Of a stretch of 64,000 nucleotides of DNA, positions 40,531-51,800 are shown in pieces. Source of the stretch: Rhodamnia argentea (taxonomy: Eukaryota; Streptophyta; Magnoliopsida; Myrtales; Myrtaceae); assembly GCF_020921035.1 (NCBI RefSeq), contig NC_063153.1, forward strand, positions 7,316,001 to 7,380,000. The letters run 5' to 3'. The position numbers and the translations under genes were made by a program. Position 1 is the stretch's first letter, and every line of letters begins with the position of its first letter. The notes under the pieces were generated by a model that saw nothing but the letters and a program-made list of their open reading frames with translations, was not told the origin of the DNA and made no database searches.

Positions 40531-41571
40531 TCGCCGACGACCGACTGGTCTGCTCCTGATTCCTCGCTCAGTGAGCGTCCAGCGTCTCGTACGAAGCACT
40601 TGAAGCGACACGATATGAAGTCCTTCTAGGTAATGCGCGCGTTTTGTACCCAGTTGGTAGATCCTCTTCGAAGGATTCAAAGTTTGCTTCTTCTTTTTCT
40701 TTCGTTCTTCGGGATCTTTTGCGGTTCTTAGTTTCTTTCACCAGGAAGAGAAAAACCGATGGAAGTCGATACGTGCATTAGTTGACGTAGGATGTTCTCT
40801 TTGGGCATCTAGGTTCTTGCGTAATCGTTGCAGGAGTTCAGAGACCGGAACAGCGGAATTGATCGCCGGATTGTTCTTGTGGGGGCAGTTGAAAATGGTA
40901 CAGCTCCAGTTCTGATGTGTCCTAGTCGATGATTCGTGTGAATTGTTTGGTTACAGAGTTTCTGGTTTTGTGCCCGTGATGTTTGAGTTTTTCTGGTGCT
41001 TGTTCGTGCGCGCCCAATGTGGTGTCTTGTGGCATGTTACTTGGATCCTACAATTTCAGTTCTTTTTTTAATGGGTATAACAAAAATTGAAGTTCAGCAG
41101 CATTGCTTTAACTTGGCATTTTTTAGAATATTGTGAGTTCCTATGATATTGTGCTTGGTTCCTTAATAGTTGAACGTGTCCTCCACCTCCTCGGTTACCT
41201 TAATAGCTTAAAAACCCTTGGGAGCCATTGTTAGTTCTTCTGGGTTTAAGATTTGTGTATTTCATCTCTCACTCTTTCTGTTCGTTGGATCTGCTGTTTT
41301 TTGTGTTACGACAGAGTTTGGCGCTCAAAATCTGAGAACATGGACTTCTCTGTGAATTGCATTTGTGGATGAATCTGAACTTAGTTGAAATTGCAGAATT
41401 CAGTCCATAACACTGTTTGGGCCTGATGGGCATGCCCAAGCGAATTGGTTCATGTTCTTGTGCTGGAGTTTTTTGGACAAATGAAGTTTGTTATTTCATT
41501 ATGTCAAGAGCATATCGTGTCAAATTAGGTTCATAGAAGGAAAAAATACAGCCTATTATGCATAGGAAAAC

Positions 41572-41713
41572 AGAGTCAATGCAAAACGGCTGGGCTTTGG
41601 CAGTTGTCTGTCAAATTATCTTCTATAGTCTCTTGAGGGACGTAAAGAGCATTCCTGGAAAGAATAGAGTCAATGCAAAAAGGCTGGAATTTGGTAGTTA
41701 TCTGTCAGATTAG
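41572..41713. repeat. Direct repeat in leader intron, period 94 bp
   Basis: AGAGTCAATGCAAAA.GGCTG followed by TTTGG.AGTT.TCTGTCA occurs at 41572 and again at 41666. The two copies are about 48 bases each, with several substitutions. Confidence 0.75.
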
Positions 41714-42023
41714 TGTCAGGATATTTTTTTTTTTTCAGTCGAATATAGGATTATTTGTTGAGTTTTACAGAACTTTGTTCTTCCAAAACATAGGAAACTG
41801 TTATTGTGAAAGAACAATTGCTGGAGTGTTGATGTCTTAAGGGAATTAGAGAGAAACTCATAAAGGTTGAGCTGGGGAAAAAGGAAGGCTGGAATGCCAA
41901 CAAGCGTCTAGCATTGAATTCATCCAATGTTAAGGGTTTTTGTTTAAGTTGCTCAAAAGACAGAGTATGTGAATTGTAAGTTCAGCAGAAAAGTTCCGTG
42001 ATGCAGTGATAAGTATGGAGATC

Positions 42024-42213
42024 GGGAAGTTTGAAAAAGTGAGTAATAATTGGAGAAACTGATATCGGCTTTCCATACGATGCAAGCAATATGGATAAAG
42101 TGGAAAACCATATTATTATTGGAAGTATGAAGAAGTGAGCAATAATGGACAAACTGATATTCGTTTTCCATGCAATACAAGCAATACGAATGAAGTGGAA
42201 AAGCATATTACAT
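42024..42213. repeat. Tandem duplication in leader intron, period about 97 bp
   Basis: GGAAGT.TGAA.AAGTGAG.AATAAT, ACTGATAT..G.TTTCCAT, CAAGCAATA and AAAGTGGAAAA-like words repeat in order, with copy 1 at 42024 and copy 2 at 42121. The copies are diverged but collinear. Confidence 0.75.
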
Positions 42214-42930
42214 TTTACTGTGGAATAGAATTTAAATTTAAGGAGAAAAGTGTAGGAACTCTACTGGCAACGAAGCTTAATGGCATGTAAATGTAATGCC
42301 TCTGGGTGAGCAACAATATACACACACAATGGGTTTTCCCGAAAATGAGAATGTCTGCTTGATGTTTGGGCACTGTAAAAAAGACAGCGATCAGAAAATA
42401 GCATATTCGAGGGCAACTTTATGTGAGTGTGACTGAAATGAAAATGAAAGTAGCTCACATATGAGGTGGTATAAACACATCCAATGGTAGCCTTTTGATA
42501 CACTAGGGGAGAAGTGTGTTCTGTGATGAGAATCCTGGTTACCAAAGGAGGACCTAAAAAGTTGTGAAAGGAAACTGTGAAGCAAAGTCTTAAATTATTG
42601 GATCTTGTACAATGGAGTAAGAATATTAGCCTTTCCTGCTTTTCACCATTTTGATCAGAAGAGAGGGTTACACACATGAGATCAGTCCAACTGCTTTTGG
42701 AAGTAAAATTTGTTAATGGTTTTAGATCATTGTATGCATAAAGGTTAACATACGCAGAGTACTGTCAACATGGAAGGCATGTGGAGACTTTTTTTCACCG
42801 AAAATCATAGTAAATTGTGTTTACTCTATACTTCTATTCCACTGCCACATAATTTGCTGTTTAGATTGCAACTTTTGATACCTTAACTGCCCTTTATTTT
42901 GGTACTGCTCTGCTTACGCTGTAGTCCATC

Positions 42931-45919
42931 ATGCAGAGTATGTACATTCGTGTTAAGCGGAGTAAGACGACTTACTTTATCCAGTGTGAACCGACTGAGA
43001 CAATTCTTAATGTCAAGGAGAAACTGCAAAACCTCATAGACCAACCTGCTAATGATCAACGTTTGATCTTGGTAGGGACTGGGGAGGTGCTGGAGGATTC
43101 AAAATCACTAGCAGATCAAAAGGTACTAATTCTTTGCGTCAGTTGTTTGGCTCTTCATTGCATCATATGAGTTTACTTTTATGCATAGATAGTCCCAAGT
43201 TTTTCATAGATAGTAGTACTGGTGAAATGTTTCTTTCTCACGCATCTCACTTATCCAATGATGTCTATTCAGGTTGAAAACGATGCCGTGGTTGCACTGA
43301 CCTTGAGGAAAGGTTGTTTCTTGTTCTTGATTTCCTCTTACTCTATCAACTTGTATGTTCTCAGCCCCTGCTATTTTCCAGGCTTATGATTTTTGTAGCG
43401 CAGCAGCTCCTTTTTATTTTTGGCTTGGAGAATTAGTCAAGTTTTTGCATCCAAGTTCATTCTTTTTGTCAGTGAGTGTTAAACAAGTATAGTCTCACCA
43501 GACATTAATATCATTGGGCAAAATAGATTTTGCCCATTTAGTTTTCTCCACATTTCTATCTAGCCTTTTATAACTTCTTTTTAGATTCCCAAATACACCG
43601 AACTTTTACAATTTTTTCAACCGTCTAAAAGTTTAAGGATTCAAAGTTTGCCTTTTGCATAAAATCCCATATCGCCAAAAAATGGTAATGAAAACAATAG
43701 CCCAAGTTTCATGCTTTGAGTTTTGTCTAATACACCGATGGTCTCATTGGACCCAAAAGTTATGAGAGCTTTCTGACTTCGCATTTTGTGCCTTTTTCTT
43801 AATCCAAGTGGACCAAAAATGTGGATGTGAAGTAATCAGTGCTCATAAAAGTCCATAAGAAACCATAGCCCCACCTTATGGAATGGGACCAAAATGAAAT
43901 AGACTATCATCCGGCAGAGTAGAAATCATAGTGGGGTGTTTGGTCTAGTCAGGAATCAGATCAAATTGAATCTGTTTCATTTTGGATGAGCATTAATTAT
44001 GGTTTGTATGTGTGGTTGATTTACACTAGCGTCAGCATTTTCAGTTTAGGTCAATTAGATAGGGACACAATTTGTCAAGTAAATACAGTTGATCTTTTAA
44101 TATGTTAGGTCTGACCCAGAGGCATCAATGTAAAGTTCCAAGGGCTGTTAGTGTAAATTTTAGAAATTCTAGGGGTGTCGCTAATCAGAACTCAGTGGGT
44201 GTCACATTAGTTCATTCAAGATAGCAACGCTTCCAAAATTAAATGGTTGACTACACTTTCTCCCTGAAGTTCGAGTTTATCTCACTATGACCCTTGCTCT
44301 TTTTTCTTCTTCTTAGTTCACCTCTTTGACTTCACGATATTGTTCCAATTTACTCTTCTTACTGCCCATAAGAGAATAGCCATAACTTGTCCTTAAGCCT
44401 TATTTTGTTCACCTGTTCCCACATGAAACTAGATCATCATCAGAGTTAACCTATAGTTAACTTTTGATTGCATGCTTATTTGAGTCAATTGAGCATATAA
44501 CATTTGTCTATTATGCTTTAGATGGTAAAAAATCTAGCTAATTTGCAGTCCATGCTGATACTATGGTGTTTATTGAACCATTCTATGAAATATAGATGGC
44601 AAAGCTAAACTGCAAAAATTAAAACAGCATGGAAGTACTGTGAGACATACCCAAAGCTTTTGGAGATGAGGCGAAGTCAACCCTAAGTTTTACTCGTGCG
44701 ATATCCTAGTCTGTATTTTCTTTTAGCTCCTCTTAGATCAGCATTTATTGAGGAGGGTGCTGTACAGTAAATAAAGAAGGGAAACAAGTAATCGCACTGG
44801 TTGATGTTTTCCTTTCTGATGGTAGGTGTTGCACCGATATCATTTTGATCTGCAATCTTGTTTGTGAATTTATGCAACATGTTTCTAACAAAAGGACACA
44901 AATGCAAAGCATGGAAAAATGCAATGAGCTGAATATTTAAGGCTTTCGAAGCAGTTAAACTGGAGTCAATCTCTCTGTTTCACAGGAAATGACATGTCAT
45001 TAATGCTGAATGTTAAGTCTCAGTTTGCTTAAACCTGCATTTGAGTCTATGTAGTTTAATCTTTGTCCTAATTTGCTTAATGTATAACAGGATAAGTTAA
45101 TGTCATTGACCCTTCTTGAATTTTTTTATCCCCTCTGCATAGAATTCAAAAACTTTACATGCTTAAAGGAGTCTCTCAGTGTACTTTTGTACTGCACGAC
45201 TTCCAAGATCTGGTCATTGCTGGGCTTGTTCTTTTGGATTATCTGGAAAAAAACAACATGATTAAGGCTTATCTTTTGTATTCCTCTTATGTTTCTTGTT
45301 TTAATTTATCTCTCTGTTTAGCATGGGCTATGCTGCTTATACTGGTTTGTCATCGTCTTCAGACTATTCAGCTCTATCTAGTTTACAACTATTTACCTGC
45401 CACGTTTGTTACATTCCTTCCTTTAAGTTGATTTCATGATGTCATTGGGTTAGTAATTTGTCTTCATTAGCTGTTGTTTCATTTGAGTGCTTGTGTGATA
45501 AAGTTCTTCTGGAGCCCAATTGAAAACTTGTGACATCTTGTTGTACAATGAATAATAATCAATGGACTTCCAGAGGCTTCTTAATGATTAGCTAGTCATG
45601 GGTACTACTATGTAAGAATGCGGGTTTTATGGAGCATAGCATGACTTGGTAGTTGTGCAAGTATAATTGGTTATCACTGGAAGCCTGGCTTTTATTTGTT
45701 TAATCACCAGAATTACTTTGTTATTCTGTAATTATTGGCTGCTTCAGTGGAGTTTTGCTCCCTTCTTAACCGTGGATGCATTTTGAACAATGATTTCTTA
45801 CGTCATCAATTTGTTGACTCAATATTTCATGGGCAGATGACAATGAGTTCGAGGAAGTGAACATTGTTCGGCCGACCGATTTTTACCAATCTCTCGATGG
45901 AGATGGAAGCAAATGGTGA
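42931..45919 (+). CDS. Elongin-B-like ubiquitin-fold protein
   Basis: Small ubiquitin-superfamily protein; its closest animal relative in layout is elongin B, the adaptor of elongin C in Pol II elongation and cullin-2/5 complexes. Exons are 42931-43122, 43273-43312 and 45837-45919, giving 104 residues. The beta-grasp fold covers residues 1-77: MYIRVKRSKTTYFIQCEP, an ILNVKEKLQNLI helix, QRLILVGTGEVLEDSKSLAD and VVALTLRK. The C-terminal DDNEFEEVNIVRPTDFYQ parallels the RADDTFE...I.P tail of elongin B. There is no C-terminal di-glycine, so it is not a conjugated modifier. If the upstream exon ending at 40897 is used, the start becomes MSIMQSM (107 residues). From memory, an Arabidopsis homologue is annotated only as ubiquitin-like superfamily (At5g57860). 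The intron between the last two exons is 2.5 kb. Confidence 0.85.
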
Positions 45920-48814
45920 ATTCAGTGGACACTCTTATCTAAGCACTGTATCAAAGTTTCCTCACTCATATGAGGAATTGTGAGAACTTAAAGAAGATCA
46001 TGCGCTTGAGAGACCCAGCGATCATAAGACGGTGAAGAATTGTTCGAAAGTACGACATTTATTTGCTCGTCGGCATGTCAGATAATCTTGAGTTCATTCG
46101 ATTTTTTTATCACTACGCTCTCTGTTGAGGGTTGCACGAGTTCTGTTTGGAGAATGCATGCACCATTAATATCATTTCACGTCAACCTGCTCTTTCTCAC
46201 TATATACCAGGAAAAGAAACTAATGACTTGGTTAGAAAATGAAATCAGCTCAGTCAATCTTGAAGTGACTGTGTTATAGGGCTCATGGATATGATGGAGG
46301 ACTTGGAGGAATGCCTGCACTAAAGGAGTCTGAGAATTCTTTAGTCATTTGAAGAAGGGGTTTTGGCTCAAAGTATACTAATTGAAAGCATTTCTGTTTT
46401 GGGAACACAATCTCCAAGGCAGATAACTTTTCAAATGCATTGTGCCGATATATTATCGATTGAGCTAGACTAGACTTTTGACATGTACGATTGTTTGGCT
46501 CGAACATCTCGAAAATCCGGTGTCTACTAAATACCGGTGTGCTCTTGGATGTTCGGGCGGAGCGCCCTTTCGGACATCCTAGTGAGTTAACGGTAGTTCT
46601 GCACTCTTAGTTCATGAGAACCACGCTATTACCAAATATTCCCTCTTTCAGTTCGCTTTTTCGGTAGAGATTGGAGGAATATGAAGGACAATCTGCCTCG
46701 ACGTAGTTGACAATTCTGAGTTCCTGATCGGATATGAAGAGTTGTATATGGCTGTCCTCTTCGAAAAAGATGATGCGCAATGTGTACACTGTACATGGTA
46801 CACATCAACCGAAGACGATGCAGAAGGCTGCTTCCATAGAAACCAATTTTGCGAGAACATTTATCAATGGGGCCAGTTCCTCGTCAATTTCGTGGACTTA
46901 AGTTTTTTTTTGAACTTTCGTTTGTTACGTTGAAATCCTAAAACCTGTGTTTGTTCATCCAATTGAGTTTGATGACAGAAGGAAGGACTCAAAGTGCAGC
47001 GACGTTCACGTCTAGGATTTGATATACGGAATGAAAATTTCAGTTTTTAAAGTGCACAAAATTTGACAAATTTTAGGACTTACCTTTTCTATAAGTAAAA
47101 GGTTGGGAAGAGACGAGCTTTTCTTCCGAGACTTACCGTAGGGGTCCCACGCACGTTATGAAATATTTAATTTGAGCCATAACTACTTATTTTACTTATA
47201 AATATACCGTCCGTTTTTTTTTTTTTTGTACTCAAAATCGTTTTGAATTTATTTTTCTTTTCATGTTTATTTTGTTTTATACTGCTCTAAGTAAGGATAA
47301 GGCCCATTTTTCATCATGCTTTTGCTTTTTTCCCTCCTCCTTTTTCTCTTTTTCTTTCGATTCAATATAAGTTTTTTGCTTATGTGGTATTATTATTGTA
47401 CTTTTCTGTTTCAAATTTCAATATTTATTTATCCATGTGTGTTTCATGATTCTACATTTTTTTTGATGACTTTTTCGTAGCCTTTTTGTTTGTAATTAGA
47501 ACCAAATGCAAGTAAATCATTCCTTAAATCTACTTATTGAAGTGAAAAAAAATAGGATATAATGGATGTGTTTGGTGTTACGGTCAAATGATATGGTATC
47601 GGTATTACTTGCGCTTAACCGGTCTCTACATCAGTGAGATGATGTACAAAGAGAAAACCAAATCAAAACAATGTCATTTGTTTTATGATCTTAAAATAAG
47701 ACGAGCGAAGAACATTTTTAAGAGATGCTAATCTTACTTATTAGGTATTCTTTCATTTTTTTTTTCTATTTTTCCTAGAAAATAAAGATATAACATTTTG
47801 TTTCGATTGAGACATTGTGTTAATTAAATAAGTTAATTCTGTTGCACAACATTGATCGGGCTTTTGCTAGTTCTATTTATATTAAGATGATTACTTGGTG
47901 AATAGACAAGAGGCGATGAGCCTCCCTAAGAATTTTCTTTTTTGGGGATTTTTTGTATGGTTTCCCAAGTCTAGCGAATAGGTAAGAAAATTCTTTTTTG
48001 GTTTTTCACCTCTTCTTTTTGTGGAGATATTTCTTTTTCCTAATGACTTCAAAAGCAAATGAATAGGGTTTTCAATAATGTGGTGGTTACAGCCTATAGG
48101 AATCTTTTGGATTTTTTCAATCACTTTTACAACTTTTAACTATTTGATTTTCAAGTGATTTTGTTCAGGACAAAACTTGGCATTTCGTGTAATATAAAAA
48201 AAAAGAAATTTAATTTAACCTTTTTTTTAGTCGAAAAATTTAAATTAACTAAACGAGGTACTACTGTGCCGATTGGTCTTTGTACTTAGGAAAGTTTTCG
48301 GAGTATGCTTGTCACCCCATCTACATACGATAATAAAAGCAAAATAATTAGATGTGCTCTTGATGAATATGCGACCGCGTTTATATAGTCAAAACTCTAT
48401 ATAATAAGTACGTTCCCATGAATAGCAAGACATTAAGCAAATGATCAAAAGAAGAAAATCAATTTTGTGATTTCAAAACTTAGCAATACTTTGTTTCTTA
48501 TGGCTATAAGATGGATAATATTATATCTTTCGGATTTCGTTTGTTTTACGAAAAATCAAAAATTTTCATCTCACCCGAAATATATAAATTATTGTCAATA
48601 ACGAAAACAATTTTCATTGATTAATTATTTTAAGCGATATAAACGGTCATTCTTTGAAAAATAATTTTGTTGTATAAAATAATCCAACCTGAAAAAAAAA
48701 AAATCAAGAGAAATAAGAACTTATGGATTTCTTTTTCTTTTCCATTAAAAATATATATGTAATTCATGGGGGCAAAACCTCCCTTATCCCTCAACTCTGC
48801 AACTGTAGACACAA

Positions 48815-48817
<3 letters not shown>
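45920..48817. other. Intergenic region between elongin-B-like and PDE327-like genes
   Basis: Contains the elongin-B-like 3' end, a hairpin near 46547-46579, then a very AT-rich stretch of nearly 2 kb (about 47000-48780) with many T and A runs. Reading frames such as those at 46040-46279 and 46283-46507 overlap on both strands and show no family features. No gene is called. Confidence 0.45.
46547..46579. repeat. GC-rich hairpin
   Basis: GGATGTTCGGGCG pairs with CGCCC and GGACATCC across a GAG loop, with a small internal bulge. It stands out in AT-rich surroundings. Bacterial-type termination does not apply here; it could be an insertion-element end or chance. Confidence 0.5.

Positions 48818-48850
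<33 letters not shown>
48818..48850. repeat. (CT)n tract abutting the PDE327-like start codon
   Basis: About 33 bases of uninterrupted CT end exactly where the start codon at 48851 begins, so the tract forms the last part of the 5' leader. CT-rich leaders are frequent in plant genes for chloroplast proteins and translation factors. Confidence 0.9.
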
Positions 48851-48852
<2 letters not shown>

Positions 48853-51800
48853 GACCATGTCGCTTGCTCCCTCCAAGGTCCTTCCGTTCACCCTCACCCA
48901 CCACTCACTCTCCCCAAGCTTCCCTTATCCCCGTCCCCGACCCTCCTGTCCCTCTCGCCAAACGCTCCGAATCCTCTGCGCCAAGAGGACCGGCAAGCAG
49001 AGGTACCCTTCCGAGAAGAAGAAGCTCAAGCTCAAGCTCAAGCAGAAACAAGCCCTCGGCGATGTCAAGAACAAGTTCGAAGGCACTTGGAGGCTCTCGA
49101 AGCTCGCCGTCCCGGTCCACGACGACCCCGGCAAGGATTTCCTCGGCGTCTCCGATGGGTTGCTCCAAGAAATCGCCAGAGTCCTCGAGTTTCCGGTGAA
49201 CTTATGATCATTTCTCTTCTTGCTCGCAGGAATTTTCTGGGGTTTTTAGTCCGGTTCCGGTTGCTTGTTGCGCGAGTTGATGGGCCGATTTTAGGATCGG
49301 TGTTCATCCAAAAGTTCGAAATTTTGAAAATGCTTTGTAAGAGTCGAATTTGTGCTGGTTGGGAAGCCATTTTACTTCAATGACAGAGACTTTTTCTTAT
49401 GTTGTAAGGTCGCTTCAATGTTGCCTGCAGAAGCGTTTTGCGTGGTGAGGAAATCATTTGATGCGAGAAAGGTGCGTCTGTGAAAGTGAGGTTGTTGGTC
49501 TTTGTTCCATAACACGTGTCAAATACAATATGATAGTATATCATTCGAGAGTCTTTTGTAACATATATGTACGTGTATGCGTGGCATCTAGTTTGTGTTG
49601 GGATCTCCCTGCCCCTCTCCTCATTTGAGATCATTTTGCGCTTTTCATAAGTTGCTGTCTGGAAAGAGGCGTTCTTTTAAGGATCACAAGAAGATTGTTT
49701 GCTTATGGGAAAAGACATTAAAGTTGTAGAATGCTGATGAATATACCATTATGGTAAGATACCAAGAGAGTGCACCAACAGACCAGGAAATGGTCCTTAA
49801 AGATGGATGAGTCAGCTGTTTAATCATTCTGCAGAATCAGAAGATGCCAACTTATAAAGGAAAACGATAAAATTATGGTGAATCAGATTGAAAATGCTAT
49901 CTCCAGCAGTATTTGTGAGACTTGTGGTCCTTCCTGTTCTGTTGCTCAAACTTTAGGTATGGTTTGATGATCGTAGCCTGGGACTACTGAAGTGAAGAAT
50001 AACCTTTTCAAATTGCATTGTTTTCCGTTTAGAGTAAGAGTCACCAATTAATGACTGCAATGAGCCGTACACTATCAATGGTGTAAAGCGGAACTTTATG
50101 ATTGCTAATAATTATTTGACCTCTTCTCCTTTTTTTGGTCTCAGATGCTAAAGGGGCCCAAATTTGTATATACAGTGGATATGGATGCAAATAAGCTTCT
50201 GCACCTAGAGCCTCGTACATGGGACTTTATTTCTCGGTTGGAGCCCAAAGTTGGCATAGTAGAACGTATGCTAAATAAAAAGGGTTCAGGTGATTTGATC
50301 AGCATGATAAATGATTGTAAGAAGAGCCATGAAGCTACATTGTCAAGAGAGAGCGATAATGACCTTAAAGCTGGATCTGGGAGACAATGGACATCCAATT
50401 CTATAAGAGTACCTAAAATAGCTGTGGTGGGTAGTGGGCCATCTGGTCTCTTTGCTTCTCTAGTGCTTGCTGAACTTGGTGCAGATGTTACTTTAATCGA
50501 AAGAGGGCAGCCTGTTGAGCAAAGGGGGCGTGATATTGGTGCTCTTGTGGTGCGTCGGATTTTACAGCTAGATAGCAACTTTTGCTTTGGAGAGGTTAAA
50601 CTTTTGTCCATCTCATTGTTCTATAAGTCCTCCTTGGCCATCTTATTTCATAAATCAACTATTTATGAACCTTACTTTTTCTGTTAGGAGGAGACATATT
50701 TAGTGGAACCGATGATATAATTTACGAGGCTATATTTTCATGAGCAAGGCTGTTATTTGTTTCGGACTTGCTATTTCTTGTCTAGAAGTTCATTATTATT
50801 TTTTTCTTCGTTTTGGCAGTTTGCCTAATTTACTAGATCTAAACATCGTAAAAAGAAGTAAAATTAGCTTAAGCATTGTAATTTTATGTTTTAATTACAT
50901 TTTTTCAAGGGCTCTTTTTTATTTGTTTGTCTTGATGGCATGCTCATGTTTTTAACAATTATTAATATGTACAGCCTAAGCGGGGTGTAGTTTTGCAGAG
51001 AACACGACCTTTTTGTCCTATCTGCCATTTTTAAATTGTTTTTGGCTGCTGAGTTTCTTGTATTAGTCCTTATAGTCCATGTCTGCTGTTAGAGTCATTT
51101 ATGCGAGGACTTATGCATGGCAGGGTGGTGCAGGTACCTGGAGTGATGGAAAATTGGTAACTAGAATTGGAAGGAACAGTGAGTGTGTATTGGCGGTAAT
51201 GATCCATGACCTTTTTTCCTCTGTGAAACATGTGCATTCATTTACATTTTCATAGGTCATTGTGATAGCTCATCCCCCCTTACTTGTAATTCATCAGTGG
51301 CGCTCTTTTGTCAGAAAACCCCTAATTTGGATGTTAAACGGTGCATCACCCTCTTATTGACTCTTTAACCTTTCCCTTCTAATTACCTTATCACAAGGGG
51401 AATAGGACGGCCGCAATGAATGGCATGTAGTATCTGCTTATCCGGATCGTAGTACTTTTCTGGAAGCACAATTTCAGGCTCTCATAACATTTAAAAGTTA
51501 CCTTTTCCAGATGTGAGTTTAGGCAACAGATGCATAGTCACTTCCTAGTGCAATATTTTTTAGCCTTTATCTTTCGGTTAGGTCTCCCTGTGTCACTGAA
51601 CTGAACTAATGTATTTTGATGAAAGCTGCTCCTTCACTTAGGGAAACGTGAGGGCTTCTTGATTGGACACTATGGTGCTGTTGCAGCCTAAAAACAAAAC
51701 CAAATCAAGTGCTAGAGTTGGTGTGACTGTTTTAATTGCAAGGGTATAGCGAGGTAAACTCTGAGAGGGAGGAAGATCCTTGGCACAAATAATTTCATTC

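Larger units (their letters stand above)
37696..40550. other. Divergent intergenic region between the DUF593 and elongin-B-like genes
   Basis: The first 700 bases (to about 38400) are GC-richer and purine-rich and probably contain the DUF593 leader and promoter. Next come a degenerate direct repeat, the triple G-box, a GC-rich stretch, a 190-bp tandem repeat and finally the compact promoter of the elongin-B-like gene. Open frames in the first part overlap on three frames and lack motifs. Confidence 0.5.
40551..42930 (+). other. Putative 5' leader and leader introns of the elongin-B-like gene
   Basis: A plausible first exon ends at 40629 (CTAG before GTAATG). A second spans 40834-40897, after GTTGCAG and before GTACAG. 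A long intron then runs to the acceptor GCTGTAG at 42924. The second exon ends in ATG, which on splicing would read ATG TCC ATC ATG in frame with the main coding exon. The long intron contains two local duplications and no coding sequence. Confidence 0.45.

Noticed and set aside
46283-46507. Minus-strand 74-residue open frame downstream of the elongin-B-like gene
   Set aside because: No motif, overlaps the likely 3' untranslated region and has an unremarkable composition.
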